The position numbers were made by a program, and so were the translations under genes. From positions 12,601,483-12,665,482 of the forward strand of contig NC_019859.2 of the NCBI RefSeq assembly GCF_002234675.1: DNA of 64,000 nt, written 5' to 3'. The notes beneath the pieces are model-generated. The model worked only from the letters and a program-made list of their open reading frames with translations. It did no database searches and was not told where the DNA came from. This document shows positions 1 through 11,770 of the stretch, piece after piece (positions within the stretch are counted from its first letter, which is position 1; every line of letters begins with the position of its first letter). This stretch comes from Oryzias latipes (lineage: Eukaryota; Chordata; Actinopteri; Beloniformes; Adrianichthyidae).

Positions 1-1933
1 TGGCTGTTGAGAGGGGTTGGGGGAAAGCTCATGATCCTGCCAGAGAGAAGGGAATCAGACTTGCAATTCTAGAGCTTATCGCCAAAGAAGCTAAGACCAT
101 ATCTGACACGCTAGCATGCACTGTATGTAAACCTAGATGTGCACAATTCAAAAGGGTGCGCTTTTCTCTGCTGCATTTGTTGAATGTTTGCACATGGATT
201 CAGGCAATATCTGCCTGTCGAGATGTCTATTTCCAGCCCTGCAATCAGCAAATAGCAGCGTAAGAAGAAAGAGACTGAAATCAATTGCAAGGTCAATTAT
301 CAATATATCTATCTGTAAAATAAGTAATAGTTTATTCACAGTTTTAGGTTTTTATCAAAGAAATTTTTTTATCTAAAATTGGAGCAAATTTTACTTTGTT
401 TTGAGATTTTCAGAAGTAAAAAGCAAAAATGTCTAAATTATTATGTTCATCTGGGATCTTGACTGGAGCCTAATTTGCTTTGGTATGTTGATAACACTAA
501 AGGAAGAGAAAATCTGAACAAACTATGAAAATAGCATAAGACAATGATGCCTCTGAGCCATAAATTTGGATAATCTTTACTCCACAAAACACAAAAGATC
601 TGCAAACAACCTCAGGACTACTGTACCCAGTATGACCTTAGCTGTCTGTTAGAAAAATGTGATGTTTTTGATGTTTTAGCAAAATAATATGTAATTTTTT
701 AAAAGGTGGCTTCTTCCATCTTTACAATCATTATTTTTCCTCAAGAAGATGGTTAAAAACTGGTCTATGCATTTACCACTTTAATAATGGTCTACTGCAA
801 AGGTTTTGTTTATCTGGTCTCTATGTAGAATACAAAGAAAAACTTACCTTTTCATTTAAAACCATTAATTATTACTAACTTGTTCTAAATCAAAAGTTAT
901 AAAGTGCTTCTCTTCAACCTTAGGTTATAAACTTTTCATTTGTCTCTATAGCTGTGGCTTTTACTTGGTACAGATTAAGAAAAAATTAAGAAACATGATC
1001 AATAAATCCGTTTTTTTTTTTTCTATCGACTTTTATTTTAACTTAATGAAAAAAAGCTTTTTGGCAACACTGTTGAGTATTTTCATACTTGTCTCTACTT
1101 TGGTTTATAACTTACTCCTGTGAATTTTTTTTGAGTTGCCATTTTACCCAAATTACTTAGTTAAAGTTAATCTTTACTTGCATTATTCTACCAAATGCGT
1201 TTTTGGTGTTTGTGTAGTCTAATACTGACCCCTGATTATCACAAAATATTGTCAAGACTTGACGGTGTCTTAGGAAAAGGAAAAACCTTAGAGGTGCAAC
1301 ACATCATTGGTTAATATTAATAAATAGGTTGGGTCACTTCTGTGTTCCTGCATGCACATGTTTGTGTGTGTGTGTGTGTGTTTGTATAAGTTCGTATGTG
1401 TGTGTGTCTCTAGCCTGAGGCAACGAGGCCAGCGGCTACAATTACAATGACGGATGTGAAAGAACTGGGTCGGCTTCGCAAGAGATCTACCCCTGGGATG
1501 AGAAGACCCGCCAGAGCCCTGAATCAATACCAAGACACATGCACGGGAACGCACGCATATGCAAGGTTCGCATGAAAACATTTACAAACCAGACAGCAAA
1601 CAAAAAAACAAGAAAAAAAAATGTGCTTTAAACCGCAAGAAATGAAAGTGAGCAAATACTACATGACAAATTTGACGCATTTACTTGTCTCTTATGAACG
1701 TGCAGAAATCAGCGTCATCCAAAATTCAGATGATTCACTCTGTCTGCTTCTTACTCAGTGACATTAAGAGGCCCATGCATGTTCGCAGACACGCACACAG
1801 CATATCTCTCAGAGCTTTAATCCAGGGTCAGAAAAAGTACAAGCTGATATTTGTGCAGGGCTGTGAAAGCCACACATGGGTAATGTACCACTCCTGTTGC
1901 TGCATGCCACTAAATATTGACACATGCTCTTAC
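1..1933. other. CaMKII intron 2 (part)
   Basis: AT-rich intronic sequence downstream of CaMKII exon 2. A (TG)n microsatellite lies at about 1361-1402. I found no other coding exon or recognisable element. Confidence 0.5.
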
Positions 1934-4900
1934 CTCTAGCAGAAAGCTTCTTGGTGTTGATAATTTTGGCGGCATATTCTTGTCCAGACGAGATCTTCAC
2001 ACATCTCCTTACCACGGAGAATGCACCCCTGGAATGGAACACAAACACAACAAACTTACTTAATGGTACAAAAAAAAAAAAAAAGAGCAAAATGGTGACA
2101 AAATAAACCCATCAAAAGTTATACCAGTTGACTAATCAGGGACTTGGATATGGTACTTATATAGGAGTGGCCTCCTTTTCAAAACACAAAAGCAAACCAG
2201 TTAAAAGTTGATCATGAAGGAGATATTAATATTTGCAATTTGCGCCTGGCCGTAAAAGAAATTACACCAAGTTCTTTCATATATCAGTATAGAGCTGTGA
2301 AAGAAAAAGTGTGGAGCAAGATTTGCGAAATTTGCACCACTTAGACATTTCGCAGTAAATGCGCTAGTATCGAATGGCGACAGACCTGTGTGAACACCAC
2401 ATGCTAAAAGAGCGTTTGAAAAGTCGCGTCATTAGGCGCATTCTTGAACTCGCCATGGTGTGTACGTAGCAATTGTAAGTTGTCTAACTGACTTCTTAAT
2501 TTCAACCATCTTTTTAAATTGGGCCTAATCACTATATGAAGTGCACAGAAAATTTGGCATAAAACTTCGAGTGCCACTTAACAGCTAGGATACCAAAGGT
2601 ACATAACCTTCATTTGTCCATAAAACAAAAAATATTGCATCAAGCATTAATGGAAAAAATCATGCAAACTCCTTCTCCACACCTCGAGAGCATCCAAACC
2701 TTCTGACATGAACACTGACAGACCTGACAGCTACTGTTGTTTTAGCGTGTGCTGTTCTGGTGTGTCAGGGACACGAGTGAAGATCAAGGAACTAGGTCAG
2801 CTATATTTGAAGAGGAGAGAAAAAGAGTACTACATCTTTCATCTTTAAATGATGCCACGGAGTGGTCCACCTGCCTAAGCTCTGTAACCACGCAGGAGCA
2901 GGTTTAGGTTTCACCTCCCACAGCTCCAGAATTTGTCGTCAATACCTTTATCCCATGATAGGAAACCACATGTATTGCCGAGGTAGCTGTGGGTGCTTCT
3001 AATTATAGCAATGTGGCATTATGAGAAACAAAAATGTTTTCTACTTACTGACTAGTTGCTATTTACACTGGGATGTGTACCATGAGCATGTTATCTAACA
3101 TCATGTTGAGTGAGCAGCTTGCCACGGAAAGCTTACCTCCGATTTATGGAGGATTTGTTAAAAAGGAAGAAAAAAAAAATCATAGCATAACATATTACAT
3201 AAGGATGTTAGTTGACTATTCAGTCTAGCTGGGTAGCACGCCACTGTAGAGCACATATGTTTGAGTCCTTCAGGATATAATTTACAGTAGCTGCTCTTGA
3301 ACTGATGTTAATGAAAGGGCAATGGGGATATGTTCCAAAGTGAGCCAAGCAAAAGCAGCATGGACAGGATGTTTGTGTAACCCTTGTTCTATCCTAGGCA
3401 TTTTGACATTGGGAGTTGGGTCATCTAGACCCACTAGACAGTGCGCTGAACCTTTTTTCTTCAACGATTTGTGATCTTCACTGGTGTCCATGGATTACAT
3501 GAAATCTTTCCACCTTTATCCACCTTTGTCATGGTAGGGAGAACACGTCAATGTAAGGGTGGGGTCATCTAAGATAGCACAAGGGTTAAATATATAATAA
3601 TTATTTGCAAAGAGGTGCAACATTTAAATTAACTAGCACTTTATTTTATCGTCTGTAAAAAATATATTGGACAAATAACTCTATTGAGACTTATTTTCTA
3701 CATTATTTTAGTTAGTTTAGTTTATGACTTCATACAGACTGCAGATTATCTTCCCATGTTTGAATGGTGTGTTTACGACAATTCTTGTAGCTCAAATTAA
3801 AAAACCAAAAGGTTCCAAAAGTGCGACAGACTGGGGACCTGTCCAATGTGTCCACTGCCTTCGGCCGGGATAGGCTCCGGCAGCCCCGTGACCCCGTAAG
3901 GGACAAAAAGGAAGAGGATGAATGACTGAATGATTGAAAGGTTCCAAACTTGATATTAAACTTCAGAAGACTCGGACAGAATAAAAGAAAATGTGGGAAT
4001 ACTTAACCAAACAGTTTTTGCTATTGATGCCAAGTATAATGATTTCTGAAGAACAGCATTAGTTCATTTGAAATTCACCTCAGTTGTGAGCAGGACTGTT
4101 GGCGCACAGTAAGCCTGCCACTACTTCCAGTCATCCATATGTTTACACTGCCTCCCACTAGAGCTTACAGCCTCTTACATACCCACCCTAACATTACCAG
4201 TGCAACAAAAAAGGCGACCAATATCAAGCCATACAGTTTTGATCCAGATACCAACTGGGACGAGAAAAACGAAGATGTTAATGGATCTAGTCATCTACAA
4301 GTGGGTGCATCAGAATAGAGTGGACGGGGTTCTTGTGGCCTGCTGATTGTATTTTTTCCCCCTTTTGCTCCTGATTCACAACAATTTGAATAAAGAAATA
4401 GTCAAAAATGCAGTTTTAATCTTAATTTTCTCTAAATATGTCCTCCATAATGAGAAAAATGCCACAACAACATGTTAAAAACAACAAAAACACAATTTTC
4501 AATGGAGTGGGTCTTTAAGAATTGTTGGCACTAACTCATCTGGGACTGCAAGCCTGAGTGTTTAGGGTAACTATTAAGCATGTAAAAAATAACAAAATAT
4601 TGCATCAGGAAGAACATTTAAAGCCTAAATGAACACAAAATCAAATTAAACATAATTTGCAAATATGGCTGTCATGATGGATTTACAGAGTCAGATAAAA
4701 ACACTTGATTTGCTAAGGAGAGACTCCAGGAAACGGCTCAAAAAGGGTGCTGTGCTGTGCTGGGTAATGTAGTTAAAAGAGTAGGAAAAGGGGCTTAAAC
4801 CATGTTTCAAAAAACCTCTAATATAAATTATGTCCATGACTCTTATTTGGGTGCAAATTAAATTTTAAACGTCTGCTTGCCGTTCATTTCTAAGCATTTT

Positions 4901-6018
4901 CTGAACTGGTAAAAAATGATTTAAGAATACAAATGACTATATAGATATAATTTTTGAAAATGTCAATGTAGCTATAAAGAGAAATAATAGACATTTTACA
5001 ACTCAACTGCACCAGTAAGTCTATACTTTGGCAATATGTCACATATTTGCATAATTAGCCAGGATTAGCCTTGCTGTGCACTAACTTAGTGTCAGAAAAA
5101 TTGTACTGCAGTGCTAAAGGCTAAAGAGAGCTAAAGGGGTCTATTAAAGCAACATGAATGTATTATTAATGATAGGTGGTGAGAGATGAACACCGCAGGA
5201 GCATGGGGGGGGGGGTAGTACTGATGGAGGAAGTAGTTCCAATGGATGTTTCCTTTAACACTTTAGGCTTTAGGTGGACTGTATGGTTGGTTTTCTAAAA
5301 AGAACCAACTTAAATGGGATTTTTTTTTCTTGGAAGCCTAGACGGACCATAAAGACTGCCCATAAAGGAGGCAGGTATGGCGCATGCATGGGCGCGCGCA
5401 CTAGTCTCAGAGGGGTGAGGAATTCCCTGCCGGGGCCCTGATAATTGACCGCAGCTCGGCGCTTGGCTTGGGAGTGTGTCATCTTCAATTACATGGTGTG
5501 CTGTCGCATTATAGTGCATTTCTGTCACGCTGGAACAGGGTTTAGGAACAGGGGCAACACAAGGAGGGATGGGTTGCCAAATCTCACCGTTGCGCACAAA
5601 AACCGATGCTGGTAAAGCGTCGTAACGCTGAGGCTTCTTGCCCTACTGTGGCACTTCAAATGCCAAAATGCAGCATCAGCAGCTGTGCACGATGGAAGAA
5701 AATGACAGCGTTCGTTCATGAACACAAAGCAGGGCTTCAGATGTGGGATTAAAGCAAACAGAATGCCATTGCACAGATTAACAAGGATGGATGGGTTTTT
5801 TTCTCACCCCCGCATCATAGATTTCTGCGCGCGCGCGCGTGCGCGCTCACGAAAACGACAGACAGTGGAGATCAGCTTCCTAAAACCAAAGCTGCCCATT
5901 ACATAACCAGGCATCTGACATTTCACAGAGGGATGATTAAAAACAGGCGTCCTTACTTCCCCAGCTCCTCGAATAGCTGATATTCGTCGGTGAATCGCGT
6001 GCAGATGGTTAACGCCAT
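1934..6018 (-). CDS. camk2d: CaM kinase II subunit, N-terminal exons (partial)
   Basis: Two coding exons at 6018-5957 (62 bp) and 2028-1934 (95 bp), joined in frame across a split Lys codon, encode the CaMKII start MALTICTRF, then [23 protein letters not shown] and [15 protein letters not shown]. They hold the glycine-rich loop (LGKGAFSVV) and the ATP-binding lysine of AAKII. The product is a Ser/Thr kinase activated by Ca2+/calmodulin that assembles as a dodecamer. Donors are GTAAGG and GTAAGA, and the exon 2 acceptor is CCAG. The remaining kinase, regulatory and hub exons lie beyond the left edge. TDEYQLF and KISSGQEY look most like the delta isoform, and chemokine/UBA6 linkage (human 4q) agrees. 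The N-terminus, however, is one residue shorter than human delta and alpha-like in length, so the family is certain and the paralog is not. Confidence 0.9.
3381..3585. mobile_element. piggyBac-type MITE
   Basis: The left end CCCTTGTTCTATCCTAG is the inverted complement, with few mismatches, of the right end, whose reverse complement reads CCCTTGTGCTATCTTAG. The right end abuts TTAA (3586-3589) and the left end abuts GTAA (3377-3380), a one-base decay of TTAA. TTAA target duplication and CCCTTG-like ends are piggyBac features. At 205 bp and with no ORF it is a non-autonomous copy, lying in CaMKII intron 1. Confidence 0.7.
3820..3936 (+). mobile_element. 5'-truncated non-LTR element tail with 12-bp target duplication
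   Basis: A 117-bp insert containing the common teleost motif GGGATAGGCTCCGGCAGCCC and GACCCCGTAAGGGA, ending in a degenerate (TGAA)n tail, as in RTE-type LINEs and derived SINEs. It is bracketed by perfect 12-bp direct repeats AAAGGTTCCAAA at 3808-3819 and 3937-3948. Insertion is in CaMKII intron 1. Confidence 0.75.
4050..4517. mobile_element. AAAGACCCACTCC-type MITE copy
   Basis: The right end reads GGAGTGGGTCTTTAA, and the interior (GATTCACAACAATTTGAATAAAG, split here by small changes) matches the copy at 21.3-21.9 kb. The left terminus is not clear. It lies in CaMKII intron 1. Confidence 0.55.
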
Positions 6019-6490
6019 CCTGGGTCAGGAGCCAAGAGGTGTAGGTAGAAGTGGATAAGGTGCACTCACGGGCTGTATCCCCCTCGCTCAGTCGGTAACA
6101 CTACCCGGATTTGTCCTAAACCTGCAAACCAGACGGCACAATTCATGCACCGCTAAAGCGCATCAGCCAGGGCTCTGCTGGAACGATTCCTGCGCCAAAA
6201 GCTCTCTGCCTGCTGCTCGGGGGCTTCAGTCTAAAAGCGAAAGCTTCTCGTGCTTTTGAATCTATATTTCTTTAAAATAAAAAAAGAATAGTTCGTTCGT
6301 TCACATCCAGCGGCTAGTCACAGTTGGAGGACGAAGCATTTTGTGTACATTTCCAGCGTTGTTGTTTTATATCTCTGTCTGTACGCATCAGCCGCCGCAC
6401 TATTGCACCTACCCCTGACTGAGCTTCCAGACCCGCCCCTTTTCCTGCATCTCCTCACAGGCCAATAACCAGAAATGCCCTCAAAAATAG
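6019..6490 (-). promoter_or_regulatory. CaMKII 5' UTR and promoter region
   Basis: Upstream of the CaMKII ATG on the minus strand is a GC-richer stretch. It carries a GC box (CCCGCCCC on the plus strand, 6432-6439), an inverted CCAAT box (6462-6466) and an A/T core TCAAAAATAG (6481-6490) that resembles an MEF2 site or a weak TATA element. Their order (AT core, CCAAT, GC box, then about 400 bp of 5' UTR) fits a promoter. The transcription start is inferred. Confidence 0.45.
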
Positions 6491-7086
6491 AAGGACCCAT
6501 TTTTGATTCTATTTATAAACAGTAAAAATAATAAAAAATTAAGCCAAACAAAAAATATCTACACGAAAATTAAAACGCATTGTTCCTATGCTTAAATATT
6601 GATCAAGGGATAAATGACAGGTTGAAAAATATACTTCAAAAAAGTCTTTTTTCTCCCTCATCTCTAGGCTTTTAAAAAAAAAGTTTTTAAAAACTGCATT
6701 CAACTTTTTTTATTCTGTGAGCAAAAAATGATCAAGCCATCATTACAGTTCAATGTGTGGAAACACTTTGATCATGCAGTGTGGTATTTTGATGTGGAAA
6801 AACTGTGGGATGAACTTCATGAAACCAAAATGTGAATGGATTTGACATTAATTCTTGTTTTTTTGTACACGTTTTGATTTACACTTTATTATCTTGCAAA
6901 AACTCCAAGGAATGTGGAAAACTTCACCTGCACTGTTCAGAAACCCAGATATTTCTGTGAGTCACACTGGTTGAGGTTTTGGCTAAAAATGTCCTGGACC
7001 TATATTAGATCAGTGAATCGAATCAAAGCTACAGCACATGCCAACGCATATTTTTTTTATATATGTGTATACGTATATATGCATAT
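6491..7086. other. Intergenic, no feature seen
   Basis: AT-rich sequence between the CaMKII promoter and the first LTR-like relic. No convincing ORF, RNA or named repeat was seen. Confidence 0.4.
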
Positions 7087-7485
7087 TGTCAGGTTCAAGC
7101 CTGATGAGCATGAAGGACCCAAAATGCAGAGACAGGAGGCACACAATTCCAAAGCAAGGGGTTTAATATCAAATAAAGTGCTGCAGAGCAGGGAACCCAA
7201 AACAAAAACTCTGGTAAACTGGTAAATGGGGCAGAAGGCAAACAGGGAAGAAGACGGTCAGGGAAATGACGATATGATCCAGCACAAGAGGAAGGCAGAG
7301 ACAGGACTTAAATACAGACAGGACTGACAAGACACAGGTGAACATGATCATGAGAGATTGGGGAAGTAAAACTCAAAACCATGACATAACAGAAAACATT
7401 TCAAAATAAAACAGGAAACAGAACTCAAACATGACAGAAACAAAAATGAAGCAAAAACGAAGCCAAAGAAACGCAAACCATGACA
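7087..7485 (-). mobile_element. Solo-LTR-like relic
   Basis: A TG...CA bounded unit of 399 bp. Read on the minus strand it begins TGTCATGGTTTG, carries TATTTAAG (TATA-like) and ATTAAA (polyadenylation-like) in LTR order, and ends CTGACA. Flanks are CATAT and CTTAT, a near 5-bp duplication. It is the same general type as the unit at 11.29 kb. Fossil; the family is unassigned (possibly Ty3/Gypsy-like). Confidence 0.45.
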
Positions 7486-7654
7486 CTTATCTAAATACCG
7501 GCCAATTCAGGGATTTATCTAGTATAAAAATTGTCAACACTTCCCTATCTCCATGCGGTTTTTCCACATCTGACGTGTTTATATATGTACAGATCACTCT
7601 GTACACAATTACGCACATTTTTATATTTGCACATTTCATATTTTGCATATTTGC

Positions 7655-8462
7655 TGTTACGGCTATGGCCGTGTTTGATTTTGTTTGTTCTGTGTTTTGT
7701 GTATTTTCTTTTATACCAGAGTGGGACTATGTTGTTTTTGTGGATCTTTGTGTGTGTGTGTCGATGTCTGATGATTTCCAGGTGTGGTGCATGAAGGCGT
7801 GGCTCCCATTGGACCCAAACTGATGGAGCAGCCTTCAAAAAAGCCATGTGGACCTCCAGCCTGTGAGAAGGGAGTCTTGCAGCAACATGTCTCCATTGCA
7901 GCAACATGTCTCCATTGCAGCAACATGTCTCCATTGCAGCAACATGTCTCCATTGCAGCAACATGTCTCCATTGCAGCAACATGTCTCCATTGCAGCAAC
8001 ATGTCTCCATTGCAGTTTGGTACTCTTTTCCACCTGTTTTGTTGTGTGTTGCACTTTGTGTTTTCTAGTATTTTGTAGTTTTGTGGTTTTGTGCCCACTC
8101 TGTTTAGACTTCTGTTTTTTAATTAGGTTCTGTGAAGCTGTAGGGGTGAACTGCCATTTTCTTTAGTACATGTTTTCTCCTGTTTTATTAGTCTAGGGAG
8201 GTTAGTGTTTTGTCATTGATTTCCCTTTTCTTTCATTTACAGGTCAGATGACATGTTTTAGTTAGGTGGGGTTTTTGTTTGTTATTTTGGCCTTGGTTCA
8301 CCCTGAAGCCTTTTTGCTTCACTTTTAGTTATTATAAATAAATGTTGTATTTGTATGGAGATAATTCGTTTGGTGTTTGTGTTACGGTCACTTTGGTAGC
8401 CAAAACTTTACTTTTTATGTCATGCTCCTCTAGGGCCCCTAGACACAAAAGGGGGCGTAACA
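7655..8462 (+). mobile_element. LTR-like or TIR element carrying a 19-bp array
   Basis: It is bounded by TGTTACG at the left and CGTAACA at the right, with TATAAATAAATG near the 3' side, as in an LTR polyadenylation region. No matching target duplication is visible (TTTGC versus CTTCT), so it could also be a DNA element with 7-bp inverted ends. The 19-bp tandem repeat at 7879-8015 is internal. Treated as a fossil of unassigned family. Confidence 0.35.
7879..8015. repeat. 19-bp tandem repeat, seven perfect copies
   Basis: The unit GCAGCAACATGTCTCCATT is repeated seven times without a mismatch (7879-8011), plus four bases of an eighth copy. Because 19 is not a multiple of three and the unit lacks stops, it is open in several frames on both strands, which creates spurious ORFs. 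Confidence 0.95.
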
Positions 8463-8489
8463 CTTCTGTAGTACACTTTGTACCTATTG

Positions 8490-8525
8490 TACATATTGAT
8501 ATATATATATATATATATATATATT
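8490..8525. repeat. (TA)n microsatellite
   Basis: An uninterrupted run of alternating T and A at about 8497-8524. Confidence 0.9.
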
Positions 8526-8564
8526 TTTATTATACCTCGTTAGGTTTTGTCTTTGCACTGTAAA

Positions 8565-11285
8565 TAATAATAAAAAATGTATTTATATAGCTGTTTTTAC
8601 TTTTCCAAAGTGCTGTACAGTTAACAAAAAGACCAGGATTAAAAACAGTATTGAGGTGTTTGACAGTACAACAAAATAAAACAGCACACACACAAAACAG
8701 TGATTGCAATTAAAATCAATCAAATCACTAAAATACGTAATATAAGTTTAAATTTAAGAACTATTAAAATCATCAAATGCACCATAGCCTATAAAGGTAG
8801 GTTTTTAAAAGAGATTTAAATACTGGTCGGGACACAGCCTGATCTCTTCGGGGAGACTTTTCCAGTGTGTTGGGGTTCTTATAGCAAATGCCTTGTCTCC
8901 CTTGTTCTTCTGATTGTGGGATTTTTAAAAAGCTTTTCGCCGAAGATCTAAGATTGCGACCAGGTACATAAGGGACGAGGAGATCAGCTATATATTTAGG
9001 GGCCAGACCACAGCATGCTTCAAAAGCAACCATTAAAATCTTAAAATCGATTCTAAAACGGACAGGGAGCCAGCGCAGAGACGCTAAAACCGGAGCTGGG
9101 ATCCTCTGGGGCTCTCCCTTCCCATCACAGAGGGGGGAGGGCATTAACAGGGTTGGGGAGGGGGGCTCAGATAATATGGCGGGGGAGGAGGGTTGTAGTG
9201 GGTAGTGTTATGGGGGGTGACTGTGGGTGCGCGATGATTTCTGGGATGCTCGGGTCGGGTGTCGGGGCTGGCTCGCGGAGACGGGGGTGGTCGGCGGCCC
9301 ATGGGTTCTCGGGGCCCTGGCGTCGTCCCTGGCCCTTGTCTCGGTGTCCGGCGCCCGGTGGCCCCCATGGCTGCCGCCTGGTACGGCCAAATGCTCCTGT
9401 CCTGTGGCCTGGGGGCCGGACGCCGGGTTCGGTTATGCCTTTGGGCGTCGGGGGGGCCCCTGTAGGGAGGCATTCTCTGCGCCTGGCTGGGTGGGTGGGC
9501 GATCCCTTCCTCCCCCCCTCCCGGGCTGCCTGGGTCCGGTGCCGTGGGGGTTCCTGGCCTGGGGGTCTGTCCTCCCCTTTCCTGGTCTGGCTGGTCTGGC
9601 TGGGTAGGATCTGGTTCCCCTTATGAACACACGGTTCACTTCGGCAACATGCATGTATCTCCACCCCCACGTGCACGTGCACACTGCTCCCTGTATGCTT
9701 CATCCATCCTCCTAACCCACAGTGTATTGATGGACAGATATTTTTCGCTCATCTTAGTGTCAGATTTTCACCTTTGATGTAATATTTGTCTTTCCAGCAG
9801 ATCTGGCATAATTGTTACAGCTTAAAATAATAACTTATTCAAATCAGTACTTGTATCCCCCACTTTCTCACCTCTTTTCCTTTTACTCTCTTCCACCCCC
9901 CCCCCCCCTCACATTCTTCCCCTCTCCCTCCCCACACACACTAAATGTAACAAATAAATAAAAAATAATACAACAAAAAGGGGTTAATACAAGTCTACAC
10001 CCTGGTTTCTCGAAGCTATATAACCTCTTTTTGTTATAGTAAAACCTGTCCAACACAAAAAGCCTTCAGCTCTAATCTGTTTGCTCAGCCGGAAAAAAAA
10101 AAACGGAGTAATATGATCTCTCATTCTGGTTTTGGTTAGGAGTGTGGCGGCAGCATTTTGGACAAACTGGAGTTTATGCACACTCTGCTGTGAAAGGTAT
10201 GTGTAGATTGCGTTACAATAGTCCAAACGGGAAAAAAAAAGCGTGAATCACCATCTCAAGACATTTTTTAGATAGGAGAGGGGACAGGTTTAGGAGACAG
10301 ATTATATAGGATAATCTGTGTATGTGCCAGAAACAAGATTTGACATGTGTCTCCAAATTCAAAGATCATCCCCAAATTTCTGCAGTTTTTAGAAACATTA
10401 ATAGACAGAGACTCCAATTTCTGAGCAACACTGTTTTGGGGAGTTTTGTCCATATTCAACTGCAAAACATTTGGAGCCATCCAGGTTTTAATTTCGGCAA
10501 TAGGTTTAAAGGATAAGTATAGTTGAGTGTCAACGGCATAAAAATAAAAATTGAGACTATTTCAGCATATTGTCTCCTCCAGTGGTAGCATGTAAATTGA
10601 AAATAACAGAGGTCACAATACTGAACCCTGGGGAACACTGCATGTCATTTTCACCTTAGATGAGCAAGAATTGCCTGATTAAAAACATTAAAAAACCTGT
10701 CAGATAAGTACGGATAAAACCAGTTGAGGACTGTGCCAGAAAACCTATCCAAGATTTCAGATGTTGTAATAAAATTGAGTGGTCACCTGTATCAAATGCT
10801 GCACTGAGATCTAAAAGAACTAAAATAGATGATTTTCCACAGTCCACAACATTTAAAAGGTCATTCATTACTCTCAGCAAGGCTGTTTAGGTGCTGTGGT
10901 TGGCCTTAAAACTACATTGAAAGGTCTCAAACAGCCCATTGTTATTCAAAAAGGAAATTACCTGCTTAGCCACTAGCTCTTCCAGGATCTTGGCCAAAAA
11001 AGGCAATTTTAAAATTGGTCCGTAGTGCTCCAAGCAACTTGGGTCCAAAGAGGGCTTTTTCAGTAGTGGCTGAATCATAGCAGCCTTAAAGTCATCTGGG
11101 ACTGTGCCAGTTAAAATAGATGTGTTAATTAGGGACAGTATGTGAGAGCTAAGGGATCCATATATTTCTTTAAAAAATCTAACTGGCATAATGTCCAGAG
11201 AGCAGTCTTTTCAACTGCCAGACTTTAGCTTTTTGCATCACCAGATCATTGAAATCAACAAAGATTATGATCGCAAAAATCCTTT
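8565..11285 (-). mobile_element. L2/CR1-type LINE fragment, interrupted
   Basis: On the minus strand, reverse transcriptase pieces occur in order: fingers (LLKKPSLDP, LPFLAKILEE) at 11189-10890, motif A (DLSAAFD) near 10800, SVPQGSVL near 10630, a catalytic box reading YAVD instead of YADD at 10540-10529, then QNAAATLLTKTRMRDHITP (10200-10104). After a 1-kb insert the C-terminal LRWLPVRFRIDFKIL and FKSLLKTYL follow (9090-8780). A 3' tail with TTTATATAGC-type sequence ends near 8565. Frameshifts and stops are frequent and the endonuclease region is absent, so it is dead and 5'-truncated. Clade assignment is from remembered fish L2/Maui proteins. Confidence 0.75.
9096..10103 (+). mobile_element. 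GC-rich retroelement nested in the LINE
   Basis: It splits the LINE exactly between its HITP and VLASL codons. CGGAG flanks it on both sides (9091-9095 and 10104-10108) as a 5-bp target duplication. The insert ends in A11 on the plus strand, so it is a plus-strand non-LTR or processed element. It contains a strikingly G/C-rich segment (9130-9620), a C-run and pyrimidine tract (about 9895-9935), and a 3' tail with CCTGTCCAACACAAAAAGCC. That tail recurs in a second copy at about 50.36-50.57 kb. No convincing protein was read in it. Confidence 0.7.
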
Positions 11286-11288
11286 TTC

Positions 11289-11765
11289 TGTTATGGTGCC
11301 TGTCAGTCTCCTCCCCCTCCCCCTCCTGCTCTGCTCCTGACTCCACCAGCTGGGACCAATTCACCTCATCACCTGCTCTGCTCTTAAGGAGTTCCAGTCC
11401 CATTAGCCTACGCCAGTTTGTTGCCCTTTATGGTGACTAAACCTGGTCTCAAGTCTAGCTCATGTTTCCATGGTTAAGTCTGGCCTTGTGTTTAACTTGC
11501 CTCTCCCTGTCTCAGGATTCCAGCCTCCAAGTGTCCCCTGTGTGGATGTCAGTCCGAGTCCTCCTACAGTCCGGTGGAAACCTCAAGCTCTGCCAAGCTG
11601 CGCTCTTACCCCCAGCCACGCCACTATGGCCTGCCATAAGCCGCTGCCCTCCAAGCCACACCAACTTTCCTGGAAGGAAAAATAAAACTCTTTACTTACC
11701 GTTCACCTCCTTGTCCTCATTCTGGGTTTCAGCGTCTGGGTCTGTCAATCCTTCAAGTCATGACA
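11289..11765 (+). mobile_element. Solo-LTR-like relic with 5-bp duplication
   Basis: A 477-bp unit beginning TGTTATGG and ending CATGACA, flanked by TTTTC on both sides (11284-11288 and 11766-11770). An AATAAA signal lies about 80 bp before the end. TG...CA termini and a 5-bp target duplication are those of a solo LTR. Fossil; it lies immediately beyond the 5' end of the LINE fragment. Confidence 0.6.
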
Positions 11766-11770
11766 TTTTC

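Noticed and set aside
5829-5850. Alternating GC run as a Z-DNA or regulatory element
   Set aside because: A simple repeat in CaMKII intron 1 (about 110 bp from exon 1), with nothing else to support a function.
7545-8098. Open frames of 76-169 codons on both strands over the 19-bp array
   Set aside because: The array is open in several frames only because its 19-bp unit lacks stops; no homology or splice context supports a protein.
9144-9703. Long open frames (up to 178 codons) in the GC-rich block
   Set aside because: High GC content removes stop codons in all frames. The translations are Pro/Gly/Arg-rich without domain features, and the block is inside a retroelement insert.
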